Counted from the first letter of the stretch, positions 41,515 through 51,397 are shown. The stretch: 64,000 nucleotides of DNA from Citrobacter sedlakii NBRC 105722 (GCF_000759835.1 NZ_BBNB01000008.1:1-64000), one strand, 5' to 3'. The notes: generated by a model not told the origin, from the sequence alone. Numbers and translations: made by a program.

Positions 41515-43697
41515 TCCATGCCGACATTCCGGCCAATGAGCCGATTAGCGCAGAGGCGCTGGCCAACTGGGCGCGAGCGATGAGCCATATCGCCGCCCAT
41601 TATCGGATCGCCTGTTCTCCTGGCGCGTTGCAGGCCAGCGCGCCGTGGTTTAAAGATAAAGCGATGCCACAAGCGCTTACCCAGTTAGCCCGCCAGGCCG
41701 GCCTTTCTTTTCAGCCGCTGACGCCAACCGGGCAATCCCTCAGCCGCTGGCGACTGCCGGTAGTCATTCAGCTTCAGGATGGCGAACTGGTGCTGGTGGA
41801 ACAGTTTGATGGCGATAACCAGCTCGATGTCTGCTTTGTTAATGGCGACCTGCAACGTAACCGGCTCGCCCTGAGCGAACTGCTGCCGACCATCCGCTTT
41901 ATCATCGCGCTACGTCCGCTTTCGGCAGTGAAGGACAGCCGGGTAGACGCCTATGTCTCACGTTTCCGTCCCGACTGGCTGAAAAGCCTGGTGCTGAAAG
42001 ATCTGCGTCCTTACGGCCCGGTGATGCTGGCGGCGCTGTTGATCAACATCTTGTCCCTGTCCGGGATCGTTTTTTCCATGCAGGTTTATGACCGGGTGAT
42101 CCCGGCGCAGTCGTGGCCATCGCTGTACGTGCTGGCGGTAGGCGTGCTGATCGCAATGCTGTTCGGTTTTTTGCTGCGACTCGCGCGTGGACATGTGATG
42201 GATCTGCTGGGCAAACGCGCCGACATGCGGGTTTCCGATCGCGTGTTCAGCCACGCGCTGCGCCTGCGCAACAGCGCGATCCCCCGTTCGACCGGCAGCT
42301 TTATTTCTCAACTGCGCGAGCTGGAACAGATCCGTGAAATGGTCACCTCCTCTACCCTTTCCACGATCGTCGATCTGCCCTTCTTCTTTCTGTTTATTGT
42401 GGTACTGGCGATCATCGCCCCGCCACTGGCATGGATCGCCCCGGTGGCGGCGCTACTGATGATACTTCCCGGCCTGCTGCTGCAAAAAAAGCTCGCGGTG
42501 CTGGCGAACCAGTCGGCGCACGAAGCTACGTTGCGCAACGCCGTACTGGTGGAGAGCGTGCAGGGGCTGGAAGACATTAAGCTGATGCAGGCAGAGAACC
42601 GTTTTCTGCAGCAGTGGAACAGCTACATCCGCATCACCGCCGAGTCGGGCCTGCGTACCCGTGAACTGTCGCAGGGGCTGATCAACTGGGGGGTGACGGT
42701 GCAGGGGCTGGTGTACGCGGCGGTGGTCATGTTCGGCGCGCCGCTGGTGATCGACGGCACGCTGACCACCGGCTCGGTCGTGGCCGCCTCGATGCTCGCC
42801 TCCAGAATGATCGCCCCGATGGGCAATCTGTGTGGGGTGCTGGCTCGCTGGCAGCAGGTTAAGGCCGCCAAAAAGGGGCTGGACAGCATTATGGAGCTGC
42901 CCACCGAGACCCAGCGTGACGAGACGCTGGTACATCAGGATATCTTCCACGGCCATTATCTGTTTGAGAACGCGCAGTTTCGCTATCACAGCGAAGATCA
43001 GCGGGTACCGCTGCGCATCAACCGGCTGGAGATTGCCGCCGGTGAGCGCATAGCCGTGCTGGGGCGCAACGGCGCGGGGAAGTCGACGCTGCTACAGGCG
43101 CTGGCGGGCGGCGTGGATCTGGTCGAGGGCGATGCCCGTCTCGACAACATCAGCCTGCCGCACATTGATATGTCGGACTTGCGCCGCAACGTTGGCCTGC
43201 TCAGTCAGAACGCCCGCCTGTTCTTTGGCACCCTGCGCGAGAACCTGACGCTGGGCGCGCCGCACGCCAGCGATGACGAGATTTTTTCCGCGCTGGCGAT
43301 CTGCGGCGCGGCGAACTTCGTAAAACGTCTGCCAAAAGGACTGGATCATCCGATTATGGAAGGGGGGACGGGCCTTTCCGGCGGGCAACGCCAGTCGATT
43401 TTGCTCGCACGGATGCTACTGCGTTCGCCAAATATCGTCCTGCTTGATGAACCCACCGCCTCGCTGGACGAGCATGCCGAGCGCGAGTTTATTCAACGTC
43501 TGGGGCAGTGGCTCGGCAATCGCACGCTGGTTGTTGCCACCCATCGCGTACCGGTGCTGGAACTGGTGGAGCGGGTGATCGTGCTCAAAGAAGGGCAACT
43601 GGTCATGGATGCGCCTAAAGCTCAGGCGCTGGGACAGAGTCGAATGGCCGCACAGGCTAACGCACGGGAGTGGAAAAATGAAAACCAGTCAGCCTGA
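41511..43697 (+). CDS. bapC: Type I secretion ABC transporter (LapB-type)
   Basis: Inner-membrane exporter ATPase that drives secretion of the adhesin. The 728-aa protein has an N-terminal peptidase C39-like domain (about 1-140) without the catalytic Cys expected in true C39 peptidases, so it probably only recognises substrate; a six-helix exporter domain (about 165-440); and an ATPase domain with Walker A GRNGAGKST, signature LSGGQRQ, Walker B VLLDEPTAS and the switch His in VVATHR. It overlaps bapB by 4 bp and bapD by 20 bp. Confidence 0.93.
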   Translation: MIHADIPANEPISAEALANWARAMSHIAAHYRIACSPGALQASAPWFKDKAMPQALTQLARQAGLSFQPLTPTGQSLSRWRLPVVIQLQDGELVLVEQFDGDNQLDVCFVNGDLQRNRLALSELLPTIRFIIALRPLSAVKDSRVDAYVSRFRPDWLKSLVLKDLRPYGPVMLAALLINILSLSGIVFSMQVYDRVIPAQSWPSLYVLAVGVLIAMLFGFLLRLARGHVMDLLGKRADMRVSDRVFSHALRLRNSAIPRSTGSFISQLRELEQIREMVTSSTLSTIVDLPFFFLFIVVLAIIAPPLAWIAPVAALLMILPGLLLQKKLAVLANQSAHEATLRNAVLVESVQGLEDIKLMQAENRFLQQWNSYIRITAESGLRTRELSQGLINWGVTVQGLVYAAVVMFGAPLVIDGTLTTGSVVAASMLASRMIAPMGNLCGVLARWQQVKAAKKGLDSIMELPTETQRDETLVHQDIFHGHYLFENAQFRYHSEDQRVPLRINRLEIAAGERIAVLGRNGAGKSTLLQALAGGVDLVEGDARLDNISLPHIDMSDLRRNVGLLSQNARLFFGTLRENLTLGAPHASDDEIFSALAICGAANFVKRLPKGLDHPIMEGGTGLSGGQRQSILLARMLLRSPNIVLLDEPTASLDEHAEREFIQRLGQWLGNRTLVVATHRVPVLELVERVIVLKEGQLVMDAPKAQALGQSRMAAQANAREWKNENQSA

Positions 43698-44868
43698 TCC
43701 TACGCTTGACGCACTCGACGACAGCCGCGAGCGAGAATTTTCAGGGGCCAGCCGGATCATCTGGCTAACCGGCATTTTGTGCCTGCTGTTGGCGATTTGG
43801 GGATGGTTTGGCGTGCTGGATGAAGTATCGACCGGCACCGGGAAAGTGATCCCCAGTTCCCGTGAACAGGTATTGCAGTCGCTCGACGGCGGCATCCTCG
43901 CGGAACTGGTTGTGCATGAGGGCGATCAGGTGCAGGCCGGTCAGGTGCTGGCGCGCCTTGACCCGACACGTTCCGAATCCAACGTCGGCGAAAGTGCCGC
44001 CCGCTATCGCGCGTCGCTGGCCTCCAGCCAGCGTCTGACCGCAGAGGTGAGCGACAAACCGCTGGTCTTTTCCGACGAGCTGAAAGACTGGCCGGAACTG
44101 CTCGCCTCGGAAACGCGGCTTTATAACAGCCGCCGCGCCCAGCTTGCCGATGCGCAGTCAGACCTGAAAGAGGCGCTGGCGCTGGTGAATAAAGAGCTGG
44201 CGATTACCGAACGGTTGGCAAAAAGCGGCGCCGCCAGCCACGTTGAAGTACTGCGCCTGCAGCGGCAAAAAAGCGATATCGGGCTGAAGCTGACCGACTT
44301 GCGCTCACAATATTACGTCCAGGCGCGCGAGGCGCTTTCCAAAGCCAACGCGGAGGTCGCGATGCTCGCCGCGATCATCAAAGGGCGGGAAGATTCGGTA
44401 ACGCGCCTGACCGTGCGCTCGCCGGTTCGCGGTATCGTGAAGAACATCCAGGTCACCACCATTGGCGGGGTTATCCCACCAAACGGCGAGATGATGGAGA
44501 TTGTGCCGGTCGACGATCACCTGTTGATTGAAACCCGCCTGTCGCCGCGCGATATCGCGTTTATTCACCCAGGACAACGCGCGCTGGTGAAAATTACCGC
44601 CTACGATTACGCCATTTACGGCGGGCTGGAGGGCGTTGTAGAAACCATTTCGCCGGACACCATTCAGGATGAGGTCAAACCGGAGATCTTCTACTATCGC
44701 GTCTTTATCCGCACCGAACAGGACTATTTGCAGAACAAGTTGGGTCGACGTTTTTCCATCGTTCCCGGGATGATCGCCACCGTAGACATTAAAACGGGTG
44801 AAAAAACCATCGTCGACTATTTAATCAAACCGTTCAACCGGGCCAAAGAAGCGCTGCGCGAACGCTAA
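43678..44868 (+). CDS. bapD: HlyD-family periplasmic adaptor of the BapA exporter
   Basis: Membrane-fusion protein linking the ABC transporter to the TolC-like channel. I start at ATG 43678 (MKTSQPD), preceded by GGGAG and inside the end of bapC; the longer frame starts too deep within bapC. The 396-aa product has one N-terminal membrane helix (about 30-50), a barrel-sandwich hybrid split by a coiled-coil hairpin (about 100-240), and the HlyD C-terminal signature (LTVRSPVRGIVKNI, PGMIATVDIKTGEKTIVDYL). It is the last gene of the operon, 72 bp before ssrA. Confidence 0.93.
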   Translation: MKTSQPDPTLDALDDSREREFSGASRIIWLTGILCLLLAIWGWFGVLDEVSTGTGKVIPSSREQVLQSLDGGILAELVVHEGDQVQAGQVLARLDPTRSESNVGESAARYRASLASSQRLTAEVSDKPLVFSDELKDWPELLASETRLYNSRRAQLADAQSDLKEALALVNKELAITERLAKSGAASHVEVLRLQRQKSDIGLKLTDLRSQYYVQAREALSKANAEVAMLAAIIKGREDSVTRLTVRSPVRGIVKNIQVTTIGGVIPPNGEMMEIVPVDDHLLIETRLSPRDIAFIHPGQRALVKITAYDYAIYGGLEGVVETISPDTIQDEVKPEIFYYRVFIRTEQDYLQNKLGRRFSIVPGMIATVDIKTGEKTIVDYLIKPFNRAKEALRER

Positions 44869-44896
44869 CTGCCTGACGGACAGCAAAATGAGGGGC

Positions 44897-44926
44897 TGGT
44901 CACGACTGTCACAAGTCTGTTATACT
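44897..44926 (+). promoter_or_regulatory. ssrA promoter
   Basis: TGGTCA (44897-44902), 18 bp, TATACT (44921-44926), 14 bp upstream of the mature 5' end. This leaves room for the short 5' extension removed by RNase P. Confidence 0.6.
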
Positions 44927-44940
44927 TATCTTCACACATT

Positions 44941-45304
44941 GGGGCTGATTCTGGATTCGACGGGATTCGCGAAACCCAAGGTGCATGCCGAGGGGCGGTT
45001 GGCCTCGTAAAAAGCCGCAAAAAAATAGTCGCAAACGACGAAAACTACGCTTTAGCAGCTTAATAACCTGCTCAGAGCCCTCTCTCCCTAGCTTCCGCTC
45101 TTAAGACGGGGATCAAAGAGAGGTCAAACCCAAAAGAGATCGCGTGGAGGCCCTGCCTGGGGTTGAAACGTTAAAACTAATCAGGCTAGTCTGGTAGTGG
45201 CGTGTCCGTCCGCAGGTGCCAGGCGAATGTAAAGACTGACTAAGCATGTAGTACCGAGGATGTAGGAATTTCGGACGCGGGTTCAACTCCCGCCAGCTCC
45301 ACCA
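44941..45304 (+). ncRNA. ssrA: Transfer-messenger RNA (tmRNA, 10Sa RNA)
   Basis: A 364-nt RNA beginning GGGGCUGAUUCUGGAUU and ending in the tRNA-like acceptor with CCA encoded. It rescues stalled ribosomes with SmpB. The tag frame at 45031-45063 reads ANDENYALAA then stop; with the Ala from the charged RNA it gives the standard AANDENYALAA degradation tag. It matches E. coli ssrA nearly throughout, with small changes in the pseudoknots. It is the integration target of the following island. Confidence 0.97.
45269..45304 (+). other. Likely attachment site (attL) at the 3' end of ssrA
   Basis: The 3' T-arm/acceptor end of ssrA is the classic target of P4/CP4-57-type integrases, and such an integrase begins 167 bp downstream. 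The tmRNA end is intact because the element restores it. I found no second copy of the acceptor sequence in the window, so the matching right end is either outside or too degenerate to see; the exact core is inferred. Confidence 0.45.
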
Positions 45305-45334
45305 AACATTCATTCATGATGCATCATGAACCTT

Positions 45335-45373
45335 AAAAAAGCCTGTAACTTCAACGAGTTGCAGGCTTTTTTG
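45335..45373 (+). terminator. Terminator of ssrA
   Basis: GCCTG-AACT pairs with AGTT-CAGGC around a short loop, preceded by A6 and followed by T6. The same kind of hairpin follows E. coli ssrA. Confidence 0.85.
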
Positions 45374-45470
45374 TTGCATGTGTGGTCATGATCTCTGTAT
45401 GAATCTTGAGCATTATGTATCTTGTTTTGCACCGCGTTGCCTGAACGCTAAAAAAACAAGGTGCAAAAAC

Positions 45471-46718
45471 ATGCCTAAGGTATTGAAATCACTAACCAAT
45501 ACCGAGATCGCTGCCGCCAAGCCGCAGAAGACCGAGTATATGCTGCGCGATGGCGACGGACTGGCGTTGTTGATTAAGCCATCCGGCAGAAAGATCTGGT
45601 ACTTCGAATACATTCCCCCGGCGCTGAAAAAACGGACCAAAATCAGCATTGGCCCCTACCCAGTAGTCACCCTCGCCATGGCGCGAGATTTCAGGTTGCA
45701 ATACCGGCGTTTACTCGTGCAGGGCATCGACCCGCAGGCCCATCTGGAGCAGGTTGCAGAGGAGCAACGACTCCAGAATGAATGCACGCTGGAAAAAGTT
45801 GCGGAACAGTGGCTTAAAGAGAAAAAACGGACCAGCGATCTTAGCGAAGATCACGCCAAAGATGTCTGGCGTTCGCTGGAGATGCACGTCTTCCCCTCTC
45901 TGGGCAGTACGCCCGTCACCGAGATCCGCCCGAAGATGCTCAAGGAACATCTCACACCGCTGGAAGAACAGGGCATCCTCGAAACGCTGCGGCGAGTTAT
46001 CTCACGACTCAATGAAATCTTCCGCTTCGCCATCTCCGAAGAGCTCATCGAGTTCAATCCGGCTGACAACCTGGTCGCCCGCTTCAAGAAACCGAAAAAG
46101 CAGAATATGCCCGCCCTTCACCCCAGCGAACTGGGCAGGCTAATGCTGGCGCTACAGAACGCCTCTATCCGCAAGGAAACCCGCTGCCTTATCGAATGGG
46201 AGCTACTGACCTGGGTTCGCCCCGGCGAGGCCGTCAGCGCCCGCTGGTGCGACATCGATATGAAAAAAGCGGAATGGCGTATCCCCGACATCTTTATGAA
46301 GATGAGCCGTTCGCACACGGTGCCGCTCAGCAAACAGGCGCTGCGTGTTCTTCAGATCATGGAGCCCGTCAGCCGCCATCGCCCGTGGGTCTTCCCCAGC
46401 ATACGCAAACCGCTGGAGCACATGCACCAGCAGACCGCGAACGCCGCGCTTATTCGTATGGGGTTCGGCGGCGAGCTGGTCGCCCACGGCATGCGCAGCA
46501 TCGCCAGAACGGCGGGCGCAGGTCATTTCCCCCGTGAAGTCCTGGAGTCTGCGCTGGCGCACCAGAAAGAAGACGAGATCGAAGCGGCCTACAACCGCAG
46601 CGACTATCTGGAACAAAGGCGACCGCTGATGCAGTGGTGGGGAAACTACGTTGATGCTGCCAGACGGCAGGCATTGCTCGGTGAAGAAGAACCGCTGCGG
46701 ATCGTGGAAGGAGAGTAA
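45471..46718 (+). CDS. int: P4-type site-specific tyrosine integrase
   Basis: Integrates and excises the island at ssrA. The ATG at 45471, eight bases after AAGGTG, gives 415 aa starting MPKVLKSLTNTEI; the frame upstream overlaps the ssrA terminator. It has an N-terminal arm-binding DUF4102 domain (LRDGDGLALLIKPSGRKIWY), a SAM-like core-binding domain (about 105-200), and a catalytic domain with Arg250 (WVRPGE), His339-x-x-Arg342 (HGMR) and a nucleophile Tyr near 374 (AAYNRSDYLEQRR), typical of P4-family enzymes. All catalytic residues are present, so it may be active. Confidence 0.92.
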   Translation: MPKVLKSLTNTEIAAAKPQKTEYMLRDGDGLALLIKPSGRKIWYFEYIPPALKKRTKISIGPYPVVTLAMARDFRLQYRRLLVQGIDPQAHLEQVAEEQRLQNECTLEKVAEQWLKEKKRTSDLSEDHAKDVWRSLEMHVFPSLGSTPVTEIRPKMLKEHLTPLEEQGILETLRRVISRLNEIFRFAISEELIEFNPADNLVARFKKPKKQNMPALHPSELGRLMLALQNASIRKETRCLIEWELLTWVRPGEAVSARWCDIDMKKAEWRIPDIFMKMSRSHTVPLSKQALRVLQIMEPVSRHRPWVFPSIRKPLEHMHQQTANAALIRMGFGGELVAHGMRSIARTAGAGHFPREVLESALAHQKEDEIEAAYNRSDYLEQRRPLMQWWGNYVDAARRQALLGEEEPLRIVEGE

Positions 46719-46719
46719 T

Positions 46720-47364
46720 GTGACCAGTCCCATTCGTCAGAATCTGTTTGAACGGGAATGCGATATGCCGCTGCTGGAAGCGCGGCATCTCGCCCTTCTG
46801 CTTCTCGGCCTTGATGCTTCCCAACCGGCAAACGCCCTGCCGGAAGAACATCAGGTAAATTACCGTATCCTACACGACGCCATCAGCCGCACCATCAAAG
46901 CAACGGGCATGGTCAGCGCCCCGGCTAACAAACGCATGTTCTATGCCGATGAAATGTTCGCGCTGGCCTGGCGGCTTATTGATGACGAACTCACGCCGCC
47001 AGAAATTAAGGCCCGCAGCCTGAAGGCGGTGATGAAACTGTCGCGTAACAGTCGTGGCCGCAAGTGGCTGAAAACGCTCGGTGATGATGCACTACCGGAC
47101 ATCACTGCTTCAGCACAACCTTCCCTGCGTGGAATGCATAAGCGCGACAAGGCTCGGGAGAATACAGCCCGACTCTGCTGGCTGCTGGTTCAGCTTCTGG
47201 TTGAGGAGACTGACGGACGGTATGGGACGTCTGATAAACCAGCTTCGGATCGGATACTTCGTAAGCTGAAGACGCTGGCTCAGGAGCGGAAATTGCCGTC
47301 TGATGGGCTGGGGCGGGGGACGTTTTATGAGGTGTTGAAGATGGGGCGGGAGAGTGAAACGTAG
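46720..47364 (+). CDS. Hypothetical protein next to integrase
   Basis: Not recognised. The start is placed at GTG 46720 because GGAGAG precedes it and it begins two bases after the integrase stop, which suggests coupling; the product is 214 aa, with no signal peptide or membrane helix. The middle has a Leu-rich helical segment (MPLLEARHLALLLLGL) and the C-terminal half is basic (KRDKARENTARL, RKLKTLAQERK). Its fusion to the integrase transcript suggests a role in the island's recombination or regulation, for example as an excision or accessory factor, but no motif proves this. Confidence 0.65.
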   Translation: MTSPIRQNLFERECDMPLLEARHLALLLLGLDASQPANALPEEHQVNYRILHDAISRTIKATGMVSAPANKRMFYADEMFALAWRLIDDELTPPEIKARSLKAVMKLSRNSRGRKWLKTLGDDALPDITASAQPSLRGMHKRDKARENTARLCWLLVQLLVEETDGRYGTSDKPASDRILRKLKTLAQERKLPSDGLGRGTFYEVLKMGRESET

Positions 47365-47535
47365 GGATAGACGCTCATTTTTTGAGCCAGCCAATCCTAA
47401 AGCTGGTAAGCTTTGTAGGGAAAGTATTTCCTACTCTCGTTAACTTATCGCAAAGTATGGGTTTATGATCAGTTGTCGAATACTACTATTTTAAGCACAA
47501 TAGGATGTATCTGATTAACTTGGATTTAATGGTAT

Positions 47536-48480
47536 ATGGATAATCTTGATAAACTGATGAAGATAGATTGGAAAAAATTGGTGATCACTGACCATTCTTG
47601 GATTCAGAGCCAATTAGTCGAGAGAGCGCCATCAGTAGAGAGAAAAATAACCTCTCGATTATTCACCATACCATTTAGTGGCGTAATACAAGAAGCCAAT
47701 TCATTCATTGAATCATTAGCTGACTCAATAGAACATTATGTTTTTGATAAAACGGCGATTGATATTATGCGACAAAAGGGACAAATACCATTTAGAAAAG
47801 CGGCTCAATTTTTCGGTGATACCAACCCCATAAAAGATGGGAAATATGGTGAATTGCTTCTTTATATTCTTTCAGAAGCTATCTTAAACACCCCTATGAT
47901 TTCTCATAAAATAACAACCCTTACTAATTTAAATGACCAAGTTAAAGGTGGTGATGGTGTTTTTTTTGGTAAATACAGAGATAATATATCCATTCTTATT
48001 GGCGAATCAAAAATATATCAAAACTTCAGCGGTGCTTTAGATAGTGCATTTAATTCTTTAGACCGTTTCTCAAAAAATTACTCAAGCGGAGCTCTTTCCC
48101 ATGAATTGTTTATTGCAAGAAAAAACATAAGTAATAATTTCGATTTTGAAACAATGGAATTAATCTACCAAGCTTTCACTCCTGGCTCTGAAATATATTC
48201 AGAATGTATCAAAACTCACCCTGTATTATTAATATTTGAAGATAGCGATATAAAGGAAATAGAGAACAACGCTTTAACAAAATCAGAGGCTGAAAATTTA
48301 TTTGAAAAATGGTTATCTAACAAAAAAGAAGAAATAAAAATTGCGATCAAGGATAAACTAACTAAGTATCCGGATGTTAAGCCATGTTTCTTAGATTTCT
48401 TTCTTATTCCTATGAGTGACGTTGGTAATTTTAAGAAATCATTATATCGTTCTATCCATGGCATTGATTATAAGCCGTAA
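47536..48480 (+). CDS. hamA: HamA-like DUF1837 nuclease of a Hachiman defence system
   Basis: Probable effector nuclease of Hachiman, a two-gene anti-phage system in which HamA (DUF1837) acts with helicase HamB. The 314-aa product contains the DUF1837 pattern: GELLLYIL with Glu106, a KGGDG segment with Asp140, and GESKIY with Glu157 and Lys159. Asp140 and Glu157-x-Lys159 form a PD-(D/E)xK nuclease site. The start at 47536 has only a weak upstream site, and the gene ends 14 bp before hamB. Codon use is strongly AT-rich compared with the core genes, pointing to transfer. An AbpAB-type system is the main alternative, but the DUF1837 pattern favours Hachiman. Confidence 0.8.
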   Translation: MDNLDKLMKIDWKKLVITDHSWIQSQLVERAPSVERKITSRLFTIPFSGVIQEANSFIESLADSIEHYVFDKTAIDIMRQKGQIPFRKAAQFFGDTNPIKDGKYGELLLYILSEAILNTPMISHKITTLTNLNDQVKGGDGVFFGKYRDNISILIGESKIYQNFSGALDSAFNSLDRFSKNYSSGALSHELFIARKNISNNFDFETMELIYQAFTPGSEIYSECIKTHPVLLIFEDSDIKEIENNALTKSEAENLFEKWLSNKKEEIKIAIKDKLTKYPDVKPCFLDFFLIPMSDVGNFKKSLYRSIHGIDYKP

Positions 48481-48494
48481 CTTCAGGAGTGCTA

Positions 48495-51122
48495 ATGAGT
48501 AGCGGGATTGCAGCAGAGGCATTAGATCACATTGATTTCAAGCGCGTTTTTGATGCGTTGATTAGGAATTTATTCTTAAAAAATAGAGACAGTGACACTG
48601 ATGTTACTATAGATATAGAAAGCATTAGAAGAGCAACATGGCTGGCCTCATTAGGTTCTTTAGGAGATGAAAGTCAAAAAAGTATTGCAAATGCATTTGG
48701 TAGCCTCCTCTATTTATATGACCCGAGCAACGAGCTATATTTGAAAACATGTTATATCCTGCAATCTCGCTCAGGTAATCTTGTATCATCAAAGCACTTA
48801 AATGGTTTGTATAAAGAAAATCAAAAATTGCATAATTTTGGTACAACTCTTGACTTTGAGCTTGCAACTCATAGATTTGAATTAGGTAAAGATTTTGATG
48901 GTAAAACTATATTTTTCACTCATTATCAGAAATCATTATGGGAGAAGTTGGAATCTGGTGTAAACATTGCGGTTTCTGCACCAACCTCTTCAGGAAAATC
49001 GTTTATAATTAAAAAATTTATATTTGATAGAATTCAAAAAAACAAATCAAAATTTTTCGTGTATGTCGTTCCCTCGAAAGCATTAATCAATCAGGTAAGC
49101 AATGAACTTTCTAAAGAGTTAAAAGAAAGCGCTTTAGTGCTAACTACGTACAGGGAAGTAGAATGTTTTGATAAAAATATAGTTTATGTGCTTACTCCAG
49201 AACGATGCATGAGATTACTGCAAGAGCAAAAAGATTGTTCTCCTTTATTAGTTTTCTTCGATGAAATACAGAATATTGAAGATGGTACACGAGGAAGCGT
49301 ATATGAGAATGTGATTTATAGAATGACAACAAGCTGGAAGGATTCACAATTTATAATGGCTGGCCCTTATATAGAGAATCTCCACCTTTCCTTGCGTGAG
49401 GTAATAGACATAGATTTACTTGAGCATAAAACATTAGCTACACCAGTACTTCAACTCAAGACCGTCCTGACGGTATTTAAAAAATCACAAAGTGTTAAGT
49501 ATAAAATTATCACCCCCACGGGAAGCATTGTTCAGGGTGATTACGATATAGGCAAAGCTTTATATAGTAAACTATCAAGTTCAAGAGGACAGGCATTAAA
49601 ATACTTAACCTCAGTATTTCATGAAGATGAACAAAATATAATTTTTTCTCCCAAAAAAAATATGGCAGAGGGATGGGCTCTATCCGTAGCAAACGATGAT
49701 CAAGATAATCATAAGGTTATTGATAATGAAAAAATCAAAAATCTTTGTTCATTTTTAGAAAGTGAAATACATCCATTATACTCACTAGTTAGATGCATTA
49801 AAAAAGGAGTGGCTTTTCATCATGGAGGATTATTAGATGTGGCCAGACTGGAAATAGAAGATTTATTTTCATCTGGTGTAATTAAAAACCTCGTTTGCAC
49901 TTCAACCTTGCTACAAGGGGTGAATTTACCTGCCGACAGAATTGTTGTTATCTCACCCAAAATAGGAAACTACGAACTCTCTCAATTTGAATTTTTAAAC
50001 CTCATAGGTCGTGCTGGTCGCATTAACACTTCTTTGTATGGTGAGATATTTTGTATCGAACTTAGCGATGAGGAGTGGGCAGAAGAACGCATAAAAAATG
50101 AAGATAAAAAGGAAATTGTATCTTCTGTTTTAAATAAATTAAATGGAAATATTGAATCAGTTATTGACTATATAGGATTGAGTGGCAAGGAAATACTCAA
50201 CAGCGATGGTGATTATAAACTCTACCCGCTGGTTTTATATTTAAGAAGCCAATATCTTGTCGATAAAAATCATTACTCGAAAATTATAAAAAACTCAAAG
50301 TTAAATAAGAAACAAACTGAAGACTTAGAAAATAAACTAGACATTTTTTCTAAAAAAATATCTATCCCTGAAGATTTATTGGCAAGGAATCCTTTTGTTG
50401 ATCCCTTACTATTAAGTGAGTTCTTTGAACTAATAAAATCTCAGGGAGTTGGTGAATGGATGATTTCAAAATATCCTGGAGGCAAGAGAGAGGCTAAATC
50501 ACTGGATGATGAATTCAAAAACATGAACTACTACAATCAATATAAAAGCATTATCTCTCGTATGAATGAGATATTTAATATTGAACAAGAGGTGAATTAT
50601 AAAGATGATGGAAAATCTCGGCGTTATAGGTATTTCGTAAGCATCAACAAATTAGCCTATGACTCTCATAATTGGATGAAAGGCCATAACTATAAATTCT
50701 TCATTGATAACATGGTTAAAGATAAGTTAACAAAAAAAGGTTTAGAAATAACAAATAAAAATATTGATAAAATAACTAATTTTGTTACAACTCACATCAA
50801 CACTAATTTGAACTTTATATTAGTTAAATATTTATCACTTTGGACTGATGTTGTTGGACATTTGATGTCAGAAGAAGAAAAAGAAAAAAACAAATTTTTC
50901 CTGAACCTACCTTCCATGCTGGAAATGGGAAGTTATGATCCTTTAGTTCTTGAAATTATGAGTTTTGGCATTAATAGATCTACAGCAATTGAATTAACAA
51001 AAAAACAGAGAATAAAAGAGGGTCAATCAGTTGAATTATATTTGAGAACTTACAATATAGCCAAGTTGTCAAGCCTTCATAGGAAGTATTTAGAAAAAGC
51101 AGGATTTGGCTCAATTAAATAA
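48495..51122 (+). CDS. hamB: HamB-like superfamily 2 helicase of a Hachiman defence system
   Basis: DEAD/DEAH-type helicase partner of hamA. In the family HamB senses unusual DNA during infection and releases or activates HamA. The ATG at 48495 follows CAGGAG by five bases; the 875-aa product has Walker A APTSSGKS (about 162-169), a DExH-type motif II DEIQ (256-259), the motif IV-VI segments CTSTLLQGVNLPA and LIGRAGRI (about 480-510), and an alpha-helical C-terminal region of about 300 aa without a known domain. AT-rich like hamA, it is followed by a terminator hairpin. Confidence 0.8.
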   Translation: MSSGIAAEALDHIDFKRVFDALIRNLFLKNRDSDTDVTIDIESIRRATWLASLGSLGDESQKSIANAFGSLLYLYDPSNELYLKTCYILQSRSGNLVSSKHLNGLYKENQKLHNFGTTLDFELATHRFELGKDFDGKTIFFTHYQKSLWEKLESGVNIAVSAPTSSGKSFIIKKFIFDRIQKNKSKFFVYVVPSKALINQVSNELSKELKESALVLTTYREVECFDKNIVYVLTPERCMRLLQEQKDCSPLLVFFDEIQNIEDGTRGSVYENVIYRMTTSWKDSQFIMAGPYIENLHLSLREVIDIDLLEHKTLATPVLQLKTVLTVFKKSQSVKYKIITPTGSIVQGDYDIGKALYSKLSSSRGQALKYLTSVFHEDEQNIIFSPKKNMAEGWALSVANDDQDNHKVIDNEKIKNLCSFLESEIHPLYSLVRCIKKGVAFHHGGLLDVARLEIEDLFSSGVIKNLVCTSTLLQGVNLPADRIVVISPKIGNYELSQFEFLNLIGRAGRINTSLYGEIFCIELSDEEWAEERIKNEDKKEIVSSVLNKLNGNIESVIDYIGLSGKEILNSDGDYKLYPLVLYLRSQYLVDKNHYSKIIKNSKLNKKQTEDLENKLDIFSKKISIPEDLLARNPFVDPLLLSEFFELIKSQGVGEWMISKYPGGKREAKSLDDEFKNMNYYNQYKSIISRMNEIFNIEQEVNYKDDGKSRRYRYFVSINKLAYDSHNWMKGHNYKFFIDNMVKDKLTKKGLEITNKNIDKITNFVTTHINTNLNFILVKYLSLWTDVVGHLMSEEEKEKNKFFLNLPSMLEMGSYDPLVLEIMSFGINRSTAIELTKKQRIKEGQSVELYLRTYNIAKLSSLHRKYLEKAGFGSIK

Positions 51123-51128
51123 TTCCCC

Positions 51129-51148
51129 GGCAGGATATAACTCCTGCC
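51129..51148 (+). terminator. Hairpin after hamB
   Basis: GGCAGGA pairs with TCCTGCC (loop 6), seven bases after the hamB stop, followed by a weak T-rich stretch. The rest of 51149-51507 has no gene but holds the phased repeats described separately. Confidence 0.65.
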
Positions 51149-51397
51149 ACATTCTTTTAAGCAGTGATTTCTTCATCCATAATCCCATTTAATGTGAAAA
51201 TCCCTAATATTTTTTGAGAACCGACAATGAGCGAAGCATAGCTGTGAAAGAATTGCCTATACTTTGTGCGCTAATATGTTTGTAGTCGTACGTTGCCATC
51301 CATTAACTTAATCCTCTCTTGCTCATCTAAGATTTTAAAGCAATAACTTCAATCATTTTCAATGAATTAAATGGTTTTGACGACAATGAATTTACTT

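Noticed and set aside
47536-51122. AbpAB-type defence instead of Hachiman
   Set aside because: AbpAB also lies at ssrA in E. coli K-12, but the first protein here shows the DUF1837 pattern GE / GGDG / GESK expected of HamA.
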